The notes beneath the pieces were generated by a model, which had not been told where the DNA came from, searched no databases, and saw nothing but the letters and a program-made list of their open reading frames with translations. This document shows, in pieces, positions 33,485 through 43,437 of a stretch of DNA of 64,000 nt (its first letter is position 1; every line of letters starts with the position of its first letter). A program made the position numbers and the translations under genes. The stretch comes from Zopfochytrium polystomum (lineage: Eukaryota; Chytridiomycota; Chytridiomycetes; Chytridiales; Chytridiaceae), in the NCBI GenBank assembly GCA_025765615.1, contig JAIVFJ010000209.1, forward strand, positions 48,755 through 112,754. Reading direction: 5' to 3'.

Positions 33485-33848
33485 ATGTGTGTTTGTGGGG
33501 GTGGTCCTTCTCCGCAACTTGGAGAGAAAGAGAAAAAACTCTGTTATGAATAATTGATACATTATGATGATATGCACGCTATAATAGTTGCTTGGCAAGG
33601 GTGACTGGCACAGGGTAAAAACCTCTCCTATATGCTCTGCTTGAGCAGAGGAGGAGGAAAACTGTTCACACCAGGTTTCCGTTCCACTTAATACTTGGAG
33701 TATTTGTCAACAGCACAAGCCAGCGCCCAGGTCTGCATTGGTGGTGGCTCGCTCTCCCATGGGCATTGTGAGAACAATAACTGACAGTCACAATAGGTCT
33801 GGGTCCGTCTTGTGCCTCTTGCTGCTAACCAGTCAGTTCCGCCTAACA
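33485..33848 (+). mobile_element. LTR family 2, 5'-truncated copy
   Basis: It matches the family from GATGTGTGTTTGTGGG to the end CGCCTAACA. The first ~60 bases are missing. Confidence 0.75.
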
Positions 33849-35700
33849 CTTGAGTCATCCACCCTCGGCAGCTCAAAAGGCTTTTGCACAAGGTTACGCA
33901 TTCCAGAAGCGTACTCCAACATCTTTCAGTTGTGGTCCTGTCTGTGCGCGTTCATTGGAAGCATGCTGGAGCCAAGTGGCATTCTTTCTTCTCTAAGAGC
34001 AATTATGGCCACCAGCTGGGCTAATAAAGGGGCGGTGTGAAGGGTGATGTAATGGGCAATGTAACAAAACTCTATAGAAAAATTTTACACCACATCGCTT
34101 GCTCCCCACCCTCCCCACTAGTCGGTGCATCTATTCCTTGTCCTTTCTGCCTTCTTTTTTGGACATCCCCAAGTTGAATCAAACATGTGTCTGCAGGAGC
34201 AGATGGGAAATGAGCCTTGTCAACAAATTGGGATGAATTTGGCCAGACTTAACCACCTGGTGGCACACAATCCAGTGGAAATTTTTGTTTTAGCCCAGCT
34301 GGTGGCCACTGGCCATGCTCCAAGAAAGAATTCCTTTGCCCGGAACCTTCTGCTATGGCTACCTTCATGATTGAATTGGGACGATTGCTGCGTAAAACGC
34401 AGTTGTGTGCCTTGTAGGTCCACTTGGACTATAGCTTCTGTCTAAATTGAGCATGGAGATATCACACACCCAGAGGGCTGCTTACAACAATGAACAATAT
34501 CAAAAAGAACACCATCAGGAGACAGAGCCTGTCTCTTTTTCGCAGGAAAACTGGGGATCACAATGGCTCACACTTATTCAACTTGTGACTAGGCTTGGGA
34601 TACAAAAGCTTGCATACCCTGCTGCAAGCCCTGTACCTTGAATTCAATTCATGGCTAAGGACAGGAGATCAGTACCCTTGACTTGCGCCTCACTGAAGTA
34701 GGCGGAATGTGTGTTTTGTGTGTTTCTGGGTGTTCCTGTTCCTGAGCTTGACGAGGTTGAAAATCCCTGGTATGAATAACTGAGACAGGGTTATAATGAT
34801 GCCTTGCACACTGTAAAGAATATTTCAACAGTCTGAAACCTTACCTGTGTGTACGCAAGCCTGGACTTGGCACAGACACAAACTTCTTGGTATGTTTCAC
34901 CTCTCGATAGCAGACTCAATGTACAACCAAATAACAGCTTTGTTGTGTAGCTGCTTGGATTGCACTTGAACTCCCTCTGCCGCCACCCTCAGCGCCTTAC
35001 CTGTACCTGCAGATTGCCGATGAGCGGCAGCTGGCTCCTGGTCCATCCTGAAGTAAGGGCTCAGCGATTTGACCAAACTGGTGCTTTATCCGACTGGTTT
35101 TAGGCCAGCACAGTGCTTAAAACAATGTAAAATTTCACCCAGTGGCATATATTGCTTGAAAGTGTCATGTGCTTTGCTTTCACTGGAATATTTCAGGGCA
35201 GAACAATGCTAGTCAGAAGTCTGGTTAAGCAAACCGCCAAGTCTTATCCTGAAGCAACTCTGGGATCAGCAAGACGCTGTGCCAGACGCTGTGCCTGTGC
35301 AAGCACCATGGAGATGCCTGCCCATACAGCTACACGTAAGCCCACACCCATAGCTGCACCTGCGCCTACATGTACTCCCTTGAAGGACCTGTCAACTCAA
35401 TCAAGTTCTGTGACTTGACCCGCCTTGTTGACAGAGGCCACAAATGTTTGACTTTGATGACGAGAGCTTGGGCTGGCATGCCTGTGCTTCTGTTATGGTT
35501 GACGCTACTTTGGACCCAATGGCATCCACCCCTACCGCCAGTGCTGGGTCCAGCACCTGGGAAAAACAACTCACAGAATGCCTGGCTCTTTGGACCTTTC
35601 AGGTCCCCATAGGTCCCCTGGCTCCACAAACACTGCTATGGCTGCATGGGACCAGCCAGCACTTTGGGGACCTTTCATGCCTGAGACAGTGGGATATCGG
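33849..35700. other. Spacer
   Basis: No gene recognised. A short duplicated ACGCTGTGCC motif lies at 35274-35300. Confidence 0.35.
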
Positions 35701-35769
35701 GGGATTCTGGGGATTGAACCTGGGACCTCCTGCACCCAAAGCAGAAATCATACCACTAGACGAAATCCC
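35701..35769 (-). tRNA. tRNA-Pro(TGG)
   Basis: Anticodon arm TTCTGC-TTTGGGT-GCAGGA (TGG) and D-arm CGTCTAGTGGTATGATT. The T-stem has two mismatches and the acceptor one, so it may be weakened. Confidence 0.68.
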
Positions 35770-36144
35770 CTACCAGTGTTTCTGCAAAACAGAGAGTTGA
35801 TGTCATGCCACCACTGACATTTCTGTCTGACCGTATGGCTCAAGTCGATACAGCATTTGTTAGCTTGTGCCCCAGTGCACCAAAGGTCTCACTGCACCCC
35901 CTTTAACTGTGCTGTCAGGCAGACTTGGACTTGTCATCTCTTCAGCGAAACTTTGCCACACTCAAACTTTTGCAGCAAGTCTCAAAAGTGGGCAAGGTCA
36001 GCTGGCCCACCTGCAAGATTTTTATTCAGACGTCGGACCCAGTTTGGCCCTGACTCCCAAACCCCAGAGGCTCACAAAATCTGAAAACAAATAAATGAAA
36101 ATTAAAATAAAGTGAAGTAACAAGGCTGCCAGTCAGCCCGCTTT
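35770..36144. other. Spacer
   Basis: No gene seen. Confidence 0.35.
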
Positions 36145-36226
36145 CGTCCTGCACAAGATTCGAACCTGCGCTCCCAAAGGGAAATGCCTTAGCAGGGCAC
36201 CGCGTTAACCACTCTGCCAACAGGAC
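36145..36226 (-). tRNA. tRNA-Ser(GCT)
   Basis: The class II form: acceptor GTCCTGT/GCAGGAC with discriminator G (needed for serine identity), anticodon loop CTGCTAA (GCT), long variable arm TTTCCCTTTGGGAGC, and a B-box GGTTCGAATC. Confidence 0.87.
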
Positions 36227-36450
36227 CCTCCACAAGTCCCTTTAGGCAAACAGGCCTGGTGCAACTGGGCCTACCTGAAGCCTTTTTCATACACTACCCA
36301 ACAGCAAGACAGCAAGATCCTCTGCAACTGCAGTATGCAAGCACGAGCTTGGATGGAAGATGCTTACTTAAAGCTGCTTTTGACTTGGCGCTTGCAAAAC
36401 CCTGGTGCTGTTGCTGCAACTGAAGACATCCAATTATCTCCAGCAGTCCA
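36227..36450. other. Spacer
   Basis: No gene seen. Confidence 0.35.
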
Positions 36451-36523
36451 CGAGCATAGCAGGACTCGAACCTGCAATCTTTCGATCCGAAGTCGAACGC
36501 GGTAACCATTTCGCCATATGCCC
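36451..36523 (-). tRNA. tRNA-Arg(TCG)
   Basis: Acceptor GGGCATA/TATGCTC with discriminator G, D-arm TGGCGAAATGGTTACCGC, anticodon stem TTCGA/TCGAA with loop CTTCGGA (TCG), and perfect T-arm GCAGGTTCGAGTCCTGC. Confidence 0.9.
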
Positions 36524-37359
36524 ACCCCAAACCTCTAAAATCAACTTTTGCCCCCAGCTTGTTTCCTGTTTTCTTTTTTTTTGGTTGGTGTGTTCTGTCT
36601 TTTCATTTCACTCCCCTCCCCCTTACTGTTCTCCAGGTGGCTAATGTTCAAGAGGACCAATGGCAAGGGGATTAACAGCATGAAGGTGCAACAAAATCAG
36701 GATCCTGCCAATCAAACTGGACTCGACCAAAAGACTTTGCCCAATGCTGTCTGTTGTAACTTGTGCTTGCTGTCAGTTTGGAATTTAGATAGCTAAAGGA
36801 AGGATAATGGTCAGTTGGAATTGGCAGGCCAAGTATCCCACCCCAGCAACCCAAGTGATTGCATTGCAAGTTTGCACTTTTTTTTTGTATGAGGAGAAAC
36901 TTTTTTCAATCAATGTAGCAAAAGTTGCACATGCTGCACAGCGCAACTTTGCATGGGGTAAAGTGCCTGTCTTGGTCAGGCTTCCACAGTCCAACCCCCC
37001 ACATCATGCTGGATTCGCAACCTGACTGAAGTTTTTTGTTTATCTCTTTTTTTTTCTGCTCAGTCTGTCAGCCAGGAACCAGACATTAGAATAAAGAAAT
37101 TTGCAATCTTTCAGCTGAACAAGCCTAAAGCAAACACACAACAGAAAGTTGAAGCTTTTTTCCAGCTTGTTCAAACAAATGCAAATTGCTGGTTTTGGCA
37201 ATGAACCCAATGGCTTGATGGTTTGGCCACTTGGACCATCAAATGACATCAGTCAGCCAATGAAATTTGACAACGCCCAAAACACACAAACACTGATCAC
37301 CTGTGCTGCACGACAGGCGGTGCAGCACAGGTCATCAGGAGTTGCGCTCCCTTCCTCCA
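36524..37359. other. Spacer
   Basis: No gene seen. Confidence 0.35.
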
Positions 37360-37433
37360 TGGTTTCACCGAGGTTCGAACTCGGGACCTCCTGTGTGTGA
37401 GACAGATGTGATAACCAACTACACCATGAAACC
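37360..37433 (-). tRNA. tRNA-Val(CAC)
   Basis: Acceptor GGTTTCA/TGAAACC with discriminator A, D-arm TGGTGTAGTTGGTTATCA, anticodon loop CTCACAC (CAC), and T-arm CCGAGTTCGAACCTCGG. Confidence 0.9.
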
Positions 37434-38569
37434 ACATGACTAAATTGTCAAAAATATGACAGCAATATGCACTTGCTTGCCAGAAATCGTTTGGACATTT
37501 GTTGAAAGGGTGAATGAAATGTAGGCTGGAGTTGGCCTGGGTTGAGCCACCATGATGCATGCAGCCACTCAGCTACTGCCACACCACAGTTCAGTGAACC
37601 AAACCATCTCCTTCTTAAAGCAGAAAGCGGTATTGTAGGCAGTTCCTGCTTCTAATAGCAGCAACAATACAACAAAGGAACAGCCAGCTGCTCAGACAGG
37701 TTAAGTTTTAAAATATTGTGTTTTTGTCCCCCTGATTTTTTGATCTGTGTTTTGACTTTCTGACAAACCAGCATTTCATGCAGACGGACTGTGGGTTTGG
37801 TGTGCTGATTGCGTTTTTTTTTATTTTATTTTTTTATTTTTTTGTTTTTTTTTTACAATTTGTCCGATATCTTGTGGCAAGGGCAATGACCTTTGTACAA
37901 ACGTTTGGAGCAAACCATTAGGTTGCAAAAACTGTGTCCACGGTCCAACATCCAGTTACATCCTTCATGGCTGACTCAGGCTGTTTGCGTTTGTAGAGAT
38001 TTTGTTGCTCTTGGTCGGGGCAAGAGACAAACTTTTGCCACCCACCCCCCAGGCCAGTGGCGGTAGCCTGCAGGTAAACAAAGGAAGGTGGAGGCCTCCA
38101 GGCTGTACCTTTTCCTCCTGAGTAGGGTCTGCCACAGACTGAACCGGGTAAAATCTGAATCAAACCCAAATGGGGATCTGGTCTGTGGCAGACGCTACTC
38201 ATAAAGTGCTTTGCAGCTGTCCATCACTGCTAGAAATCATTGTCAGCTCTGCTGCTGGCAAGCTTGCGGCATCAGGGAGATTGTTGCCCTCATTGCAGCA
38301 TATGATGGCAAAATCAGAAAGAAAAGACCACACCTGGCGTCTATGGCCCTGCTTTGGCAAGTGATGGTTTTGGTTTCATGAGAGTGCCCCCCTTGGCACT
38401 TGAGGGTGCAGGAGCTTTGTCATGAGCATCTTCAGGTGGTGTTTTTCCCCTTGTCTGTCTGGGGATCCAACTTCCAAGCTCTGCAGAAGACTTGCACAAT
38501 GGAATGCCGACCAACACCCCAAGGGACTCAGCAGCCAAGCAACAGAACACACAAATCTACAACTCTTAT
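37434..38569. other. Spacer
   Basis: T-rich run at 37814-37855. No gene recognised. Confidence 0.35.
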
Positions 38570-38660
38570 CGCTACCGGGTGGACTTGAACCACCAACCTT
38601 ACGGTGTGCTGCTGACCATGTCTAACAGCCGCACGCGCTAACCAGTTGCGCCACAGCAGC
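38570..38660 (-). tRNA. tRNA-Asn(GTT) with intron
   Basis: The exons match the copy at 23919-24006 (GCTGCTG/CGGTAGC, loop CTGTTAG, T-arm GGTGGTTCAAGTCCACC). The intron sequence differs. Confidence 0.9.
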
Positions 38661-38886
38661 ATATTATACTTTGGAGATGGTTGCCAATTGATCCTATTCT
38701 TTTCACACTTTCCCATTCAAGGAAGCGTTCAAAATGTGTGGCAGAGATTGCATATGACCATAGGATTGTTGGGTTTTGTGTTGACTCTCCATTCTCAAAA
38801 TGGCATGCCACTGCAGACTCAGAGGCCAGGCTGCAGGGCAGAGTATTAAATCAAACAATGGACCACTCCCCAAAAGCCATTGGACT

Positions 38887-39740
38887 TTGCTCGAGCGTCC
38901 CCGCCTACCGGCTAACTCGTGAATTTTTTTTAATAAGTGTCAAGAAAATAAAATTTTAGAAATAATGTCCAAAAAGCAATGAAAAATATAATGTCAAAAA
39001 GTTTTAAATTAAAAGTGATATTAAAGTTTTTTATGGATTGTATCGCGAGAATTTAGAGTATTTTAATCATATTTACGGTAATATTTTCTAATTTTCTAAT
39101 TATTTGACTTTTTTTTAACCCTAATCCTAATTTCTTGTCTTCTTTTCTAATAATGTGACATAAATATGGTGTATAATTTGAATTAAAAATGTGCAATATA
39201 TATTTATCAACTAAAATGTATATTACATCGGCAGCTAAAGTCTTTTTTAACATTACTAATCTAATTTATGGTTTGCAAAACATTTGATAAAGTGAGTAAG
39301 ATATATTTATCGACTAAAATGTATATTACATCGGCAGTAAAATTCTTTTCTAAATAGCATATCCTAATTTGTGTCACATTTCATAAGCTCTTCACAGGAA
39401 ACTATTATATGTTTTTTTCCAAAAATTTTTCATATATATTTCTTCATAATTTATGATACATTTCATCAGCTTTTCTTTGCTGATGGATTGCGTCGAACAG
39501 ACCTTTCTGACTATTTCCTTTTTGGAAATTAACCCTATCCTAATATGAACCTGTCGAACAGACTTTCAACTTCTCATTTTGCGATTCAATGAATAAATTG
39601 TAATATATCAAAAATAATTTCAAAACATTTGAATATGTTATTTTTATTGTCCTCATAATTTATTCTTGAATGTGGTGTTTTCTTGACACTTATTAAAAAA
39701 AAATTCACGATTTGGCCGGTAGGCGGGGACGCTCGAGCAA
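38887..39740. mobile_element. AT-rich element bounded by ~60-bp inverted repeats
   Basis: The left end at 38887-38948 and the right end at 39681-39740 are inverted copies. Each has a GC-rich outer block (GCTCGAGCGTCCCCGCCTAC) and an inner T8AATAAGTGTCAAG block. The interior is strikingly AT-rich and contains direct repeats at 39199-39243 and 39301-39345 sharing ACTAAAATGTATATTACATC. The inner motif occurs a third time, in direct orientation, at 39743-39762. No frame of note lies inside. It is the left part of an AT-rich island that runs to about 40985. Confidence 0.7.
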
Positions 39741-39830
39741 GCAATTTTTTTTTAATAAGTGTCCCCCAGTTGCTTCTTCCTTATTATTGGCTTTTTCTTA
39801 TTTTCTCGTAATTTCATTGTGTTTGCCTCC

Positions 39831-40480
39831 TCAAACTCTACTATGTATTTTCTGTTGAACTCCTTCCCATAACATATATATAACTTCTGTTGTCTCATGC
39901 TTCATACTCTTCTTTACCATTTTTAATAATACCTTTTCTACTTCTGTTCTGGGTAATTCCTTTTTGAATGGATCTGGGTTATATCTTATGAATACTACAG
40001 CCTTGTCCAGCTTCTTCCTTATTCGTAACATCCTCTCTTTCTCCGTTTCATATGTGTATTGCTTTTCATTGTTATGCTGCTGTTCATCCACCTCCACTAT
40101 CACATAATGTCTTTTCCTCACCCCTTGTAATAGAAAGTCTGGTCTGTATCTCACTTCATTTTCCCTCCACATTCACATGATGTTTCCATTTTTCCTGTTT
40201 CTTCATTATATATGTCTATGTGATTCACACATCCTGTAAATTCTCTCTGATTATCATATTCATAACACCTTGGCTTCCTTATTATCTTATCATGTACAAA
40301 TTTGTAGCCTGCCTCTGTTAATAGTCTTAATACTCACATTTCTTTTTTCCCTGTTCGTCTGCAACATTCTTCACATGCTTTTGACCATTCCGCTCTTTCA
40401 GCTCTCATCGTTGTTTTACATTTTACACACGTAATCAAGTTGTATTTACATTCTTCAATATTATGATGTCCTTTTCCTTA
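39831..40480 (-). pseudogene. Giant-virus-like PD-(D/E)XK endonuclease gene, decayed
   Basis: The intact reading at 39831-40172 holds the nuclease core YRPDFLLQ followed by YVIVEVDEQQH and the FIRYNPDPF strand. This arrangement is familiar from small endonuclease-like proteins of nucleocytoplasmic large DNA viruses and their cellular relatives. Upstream on the same strand (about 40190-40480) other frames encode cysteine pairs in a zinc-ribbon arrangement (CVKC; CEECC; CECGG), which normally precede that core. A TGA near 40335 and a frame break near 40175 disrupt the gene. Codon use is extremely AT-rich, unlike every host gene here. The family assignment rests on motif recognition only. Confidence 0.6.
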
Positions 40481-40529
40481 CGCAGTGCGCTCTTGTTTAA
40501 AACTTTTTCTTCATACATTTATTGTATTT

Positions 40530-40754
40530 ATGCTCTCACCTGAATTAACTTCGTCTATTGACAATTTGTCCCAGCGTGACCTCGTTCGACTTTGCTTGTA
40601 TGTCATTCCTAAAATTCATGAACTTAAAGAAAAACGTGGTCGATGTTTCCATAATATTGTTTATGCTGTAAAACATCCTGAGAAACTTCAAGAAATTCAA
40701 CAAGCGTCTCGTAAACGCTCTTCCCCTCCTTTGTTAGATACATTTGTCAATTGA
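40530..40754 (+). CDS. Small unknown ORF in the AT-rich island
   Basis: The most protein-like part is bases 40545-40754: a charged helical stretch (LSQRDLVRLCLYVIPKIHEL) followed by a basic tail, ending in a stop at 40752-40754. No ATG fits near the natural start (in-frame ATG at 40532), so it may be a fragment. It is divergent from the endonuclease remnant. No family recognised. Confidence 0.35.
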   Translation: MLSPELTSSIDNLSQRDLVRLCLYVIPKIHELKEKRGRCFHNIVYAVKHPEKLQEIQQASRKRSSPPLLDTFVN

Positions 40755-41214
40755 TTTATACCTATCCCGCGCAAAGATAATATATGAAAACTTTTTTGAA
40801 AAATTTTGATATATTATTTCACACAATCATTTTTATCCAAATTTGTGTCATATTTCACAAACTTTCACATGGTTTTCCCAATATTTTCTTCCTAATTTAT
40901 GCTACATTTCATTAGCTTTTCTCTGATATTTCCTTATTTGATTCATTGTTTCGAAAGGAACCCGTCGAACAGACCCCCCGCATTCTATCTTTGTTCAGAA
41001 CATATATGATTTTTTAGAATTTAACTCGGTAACCATTTATTTCTCTCCACTGCCATTGCATCTGGTGCCTGCTAAACCAGCAACCAGACCACCAACAATT
41101 CTTGGTCTCAGTACTTTGCGCTAAAACCAGATCAACAATTCAAACTAGCTCAGTCTTTTGGAGTTAAGGAACCAAGGGCAGCTTAAGCTTAAGGTGTGGT
41201 GTTCAAGAGAATCA
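40755..41214. other. End of the AT-rich island and spacer
   Basis: Bases 40885-40980 repeat the pattern at 39440-39560: AATTTATGCTACATTTCATT, then a CGTCGAACAGACC word that occurs three times in the island. The normal base composition resumes after about 40985. Confidence 0.45.
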
Positions 41215-41233
41215 GTCACCTGATTTATCCACA

Positions 41234-41328
41234 TGCTCTGTACAGGGATCGAACCTGTGACTTTAGCGTACCTCCAGTCACAAGAGGGGGTATTAGCACT
41301 ACACTCTAACCAACTGAGTTAACAGAGC
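41234..41328 (-). tRNA. tRNA-Ile(AAT) with intron
   Basis: GCTCTGT/ACAGAGC acceptor, loop CTAATA (AAT), T-arm CACAGGTTCGATCCCTGT, and an intron after the anticodon. It lies at one end of the inverted cassette. Confidence 0.9.
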
Positions 41329-41720
41329 TTCCCCACAAGGATAGCATACTGCTGTGTCACACCAGCAGAAGTTTTTTCAAGGTGAGTGAGGGGGTGCAGG
41401 GCTTTCAAAAGGTTAATTGTGTGGTGTATAATGCAATGTCAGAGCGATTGGTTGGGTGAGATTCTCGTAAGGAAACAATTCCTGAAAGGCCAAAAATTGC
41501 GGGTCAAAAAGTGCACAAGCCTGCAGCCATTGGACCTCATTGGCACTCTGCCCATTCCACAATTATTTCAATTGTTCTTCCAATTTTCCCTGAAATTTAT
41601 TGGTGTGCTCGGCAATTGGGAGATAGAAGTCTGATTACATTCAATTGTCAAAACCTCTATGTGGACCGAAAGGGCAGATCATCAAGGCTCAGGGTTGAAA
41701 GGTGATCCTGGTAGTGTAAT

Positions 41721-41803
41721 TGAGCAGAGTGGGATTCGAACCCACGCCTCCGGAGAGACCAGAGCCTTAATCTGACGCCTTAGACCAACTAGGCCATCTG
41801 CCC
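41721..41803 (-). tRNA. tRNA-Leu(AAG)
   Basis: Acceptor GGGCAGA/TCTGCTC, D-arm TGGCCTAGTTGGTCTAAGGC, loop TTAAGGC (AAG), long variable arm TCTCTCCGGAGGC, and T-arm GTGGGTTCGAATCCCAC. One weak pair in the anticodon stem. Confidence 0.88.
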
Positions 41804-41975
41804 TTCACATAATGTAAACACATTCAGCAACCACAAAATTTTTGCACAACTTCCTGGCACTATTGCTGGCGGTGGTGGATCGACTGTTCATTACGCAGAG
41901 TAAAGCCGCCTTGCTGGCGTGGTGACTGGTTGTGCGTTGTGCATAATGGCGATGGCCTATTGAGACTGGTCAATG

Positions 41976-42288
41976 AGTAGTAGACTCCTCCTGGGGAATC
42001 TCCACTCCATTCATCTTCAACTTCAAATTATTCTTGGCTGAAACTGCAATGCACTTCTTGGCAGGAAATGTCATCCCCTGCTTAAGGGACCACTCATGCA
42101 CCTTGTCTAGCACTCTCTGAAGTACTGTCGCATCCTTGGCAAAGACTGGGGAGTCATCAGCAAAGAGCAGCGAGTTCAGTGAGGTTGCATGAAATGTCAG
42201 CATGTGGTCCCTGAAAGACATGGCCAATGTCTGAGGCAAGGAGTTGATGGCAACATTGAACAACATGGGTGACAGAACTGTGCCTTGG
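41976..42288 (-). pseudogene. LINE-type reverse transcriptase fragment
   Basis: The minus-strand frame reads TVLSPMLFNVAINSLPQTL, then LLFADDSPVFAKD with the FADD form of the RT catalytic box. Next comes EWSLKQGMTFPAKKCIAVS, the usual block after the box. This is the palm region of a non-LTR (LINE) RT, about 100 residues, truncated on both sides. It stops at 42289, where a telomere-like tract begins. Confidence 0.82.
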
Positions 42289-42306
42289 ACCCTAAACCTA
42301 ACCCTG
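42289..42306. repeat. Telomere-like CCCTAA tract
   Basis: GACCCTAAACCTAACCCTGG abuts the 5'-truncated end of the RT fragment. The other short telomere-like tracts are near 16653 and 60283. Confidence 0.55.
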
Positions 42307-43437
42307 GTGAGTGAGTTTGTTTGGGGTTTTTGATTCTTTCTTGCTTCTTCTTTCTTCGTCTTCTTCCGTCTTCTTCTTCCTTTGTTTTTCTGCGCGAGGC
42401 TTTGTGTTTGTAACTTCGTCGTGCGTTTCGTTTGGTGAAGTTCTTCTAATTGTAATGGCGGAAAAGTCAGTCATTGTGCCACTGGCGGTACGATGACTGT
42501 TAAATGGTTAAGAAGGACAGATCACTGACAAGGTCTTATGGTGAGGGTGGCCTCCTTTCCACCTACCGTTTTTGCCTTTCAGCAATTGTTTCTTCTGGAG
42601 GCCTTTGAGAAAACAATTACTCTGACGTGGCATTTCCCACCAAACAATTAATTTTTTGGAACCCCAGCTACGTACTCAGCCCATTTAAGGCTGTCATTCA
42701 AAAAAGCGGTAGCAGATAGCCGCTTACATCTGCTTCTCATTATCCAGGTTTTCTTGCAGACATGAAGCAGATACAGATATCCATTCTCTGCGCTTCTTAT
42801 GATTTTTACTCAGAAATTTTTCTACTATGCAAACTGAATATTCAGACTAATTGTCAAGTCTCCTGCTCTAATTCCAAGCACTTTGCTGCTGCAGACAATC
42901 AAGACGACCTTGATTGATCACCAGCGACGACAATGACAATGACGATAACAAGTGGTAAGGGCTTTGAACGCTGGTGGGTGGGGAGGTGGGAAAGTGGTGC
43001 ATACTGATTGCGATTGATTGCTCCGAACAGTGGCTGAGGATGACGACTGGCTTGTGATGACAAAGTCTGGCGGCGGCAGCGGTGGCAGAGCGGCACGTGC
43101 GGCACCAGGTGCTATGCGATGGGTTGGGAACGCAAAAAGTTGGGGCAACTTGCAAGGCCTGGTGGCAAAGACTGGAAAGAAAGCGGCGCGGATCCTGCGG
43201 CGCGTGGCCTGACTTGCGAGAATAAGTCTTGTTGGTGTTGTTCTGGGCAAAGAGAATGACAGACACACGCAGTCAGTCAGGAAAATCTAGGGCAGACAGA
43301 CAAACACAAACAGACTCTCTCCCAGAGCAGACCAATCATATTCAAAGACAAAAATCACAAAGTCGACATCTCCAACTCGCACCAATCGAAAAAAACCGGG
43401 TGCATCCGCAACTTTCTCGATAACGTTGAACCTTCGC
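42307..43437. other. Spacer and upstream region of the 43.4 kb gene
   Basis: Bases 42560-42665 are a diverged third copy of the cassette flank (CAATTGTTTC, CAATTAATTTTT). A GC-rich frame at about 43030-43212 (+) (EDDDWLVMTKSGGG ... KKAARILRRVA) could be a small exon, but no start or splice context fixes it. Confidence 0.35.

Larger units (their letters stand above)
41215..41867 (-). repeat. Inverted duplication, left arm (tRNA-Ile/tRNA-Leu cassette)
   Basis: This arm, with tRNA-Ile at one end and tRNA-Leu near the other, is an inverted and very similar copy of 50803-51451. The homology continues about 60 bases beyond the tRNA-Leu and about 20 beyond the tRNA-Ile. An 82-codon frame (41386-41634 here, 51034-51282 minus in the other arm) is conserved without stops in both, but both copies are too similar for this to prove coding. 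Confidence 0.85.

Noticed and set aside
39831..40754. Mitochondrial DNA insertion (NUMT) to explain the AT-rich island
   Set aside because: The readable protein looks like a viral-type endonuclease rather than a respiratory or mitochondrial ribosomal gene, though a mitochondrial homing gene cannot be excluded without a search.
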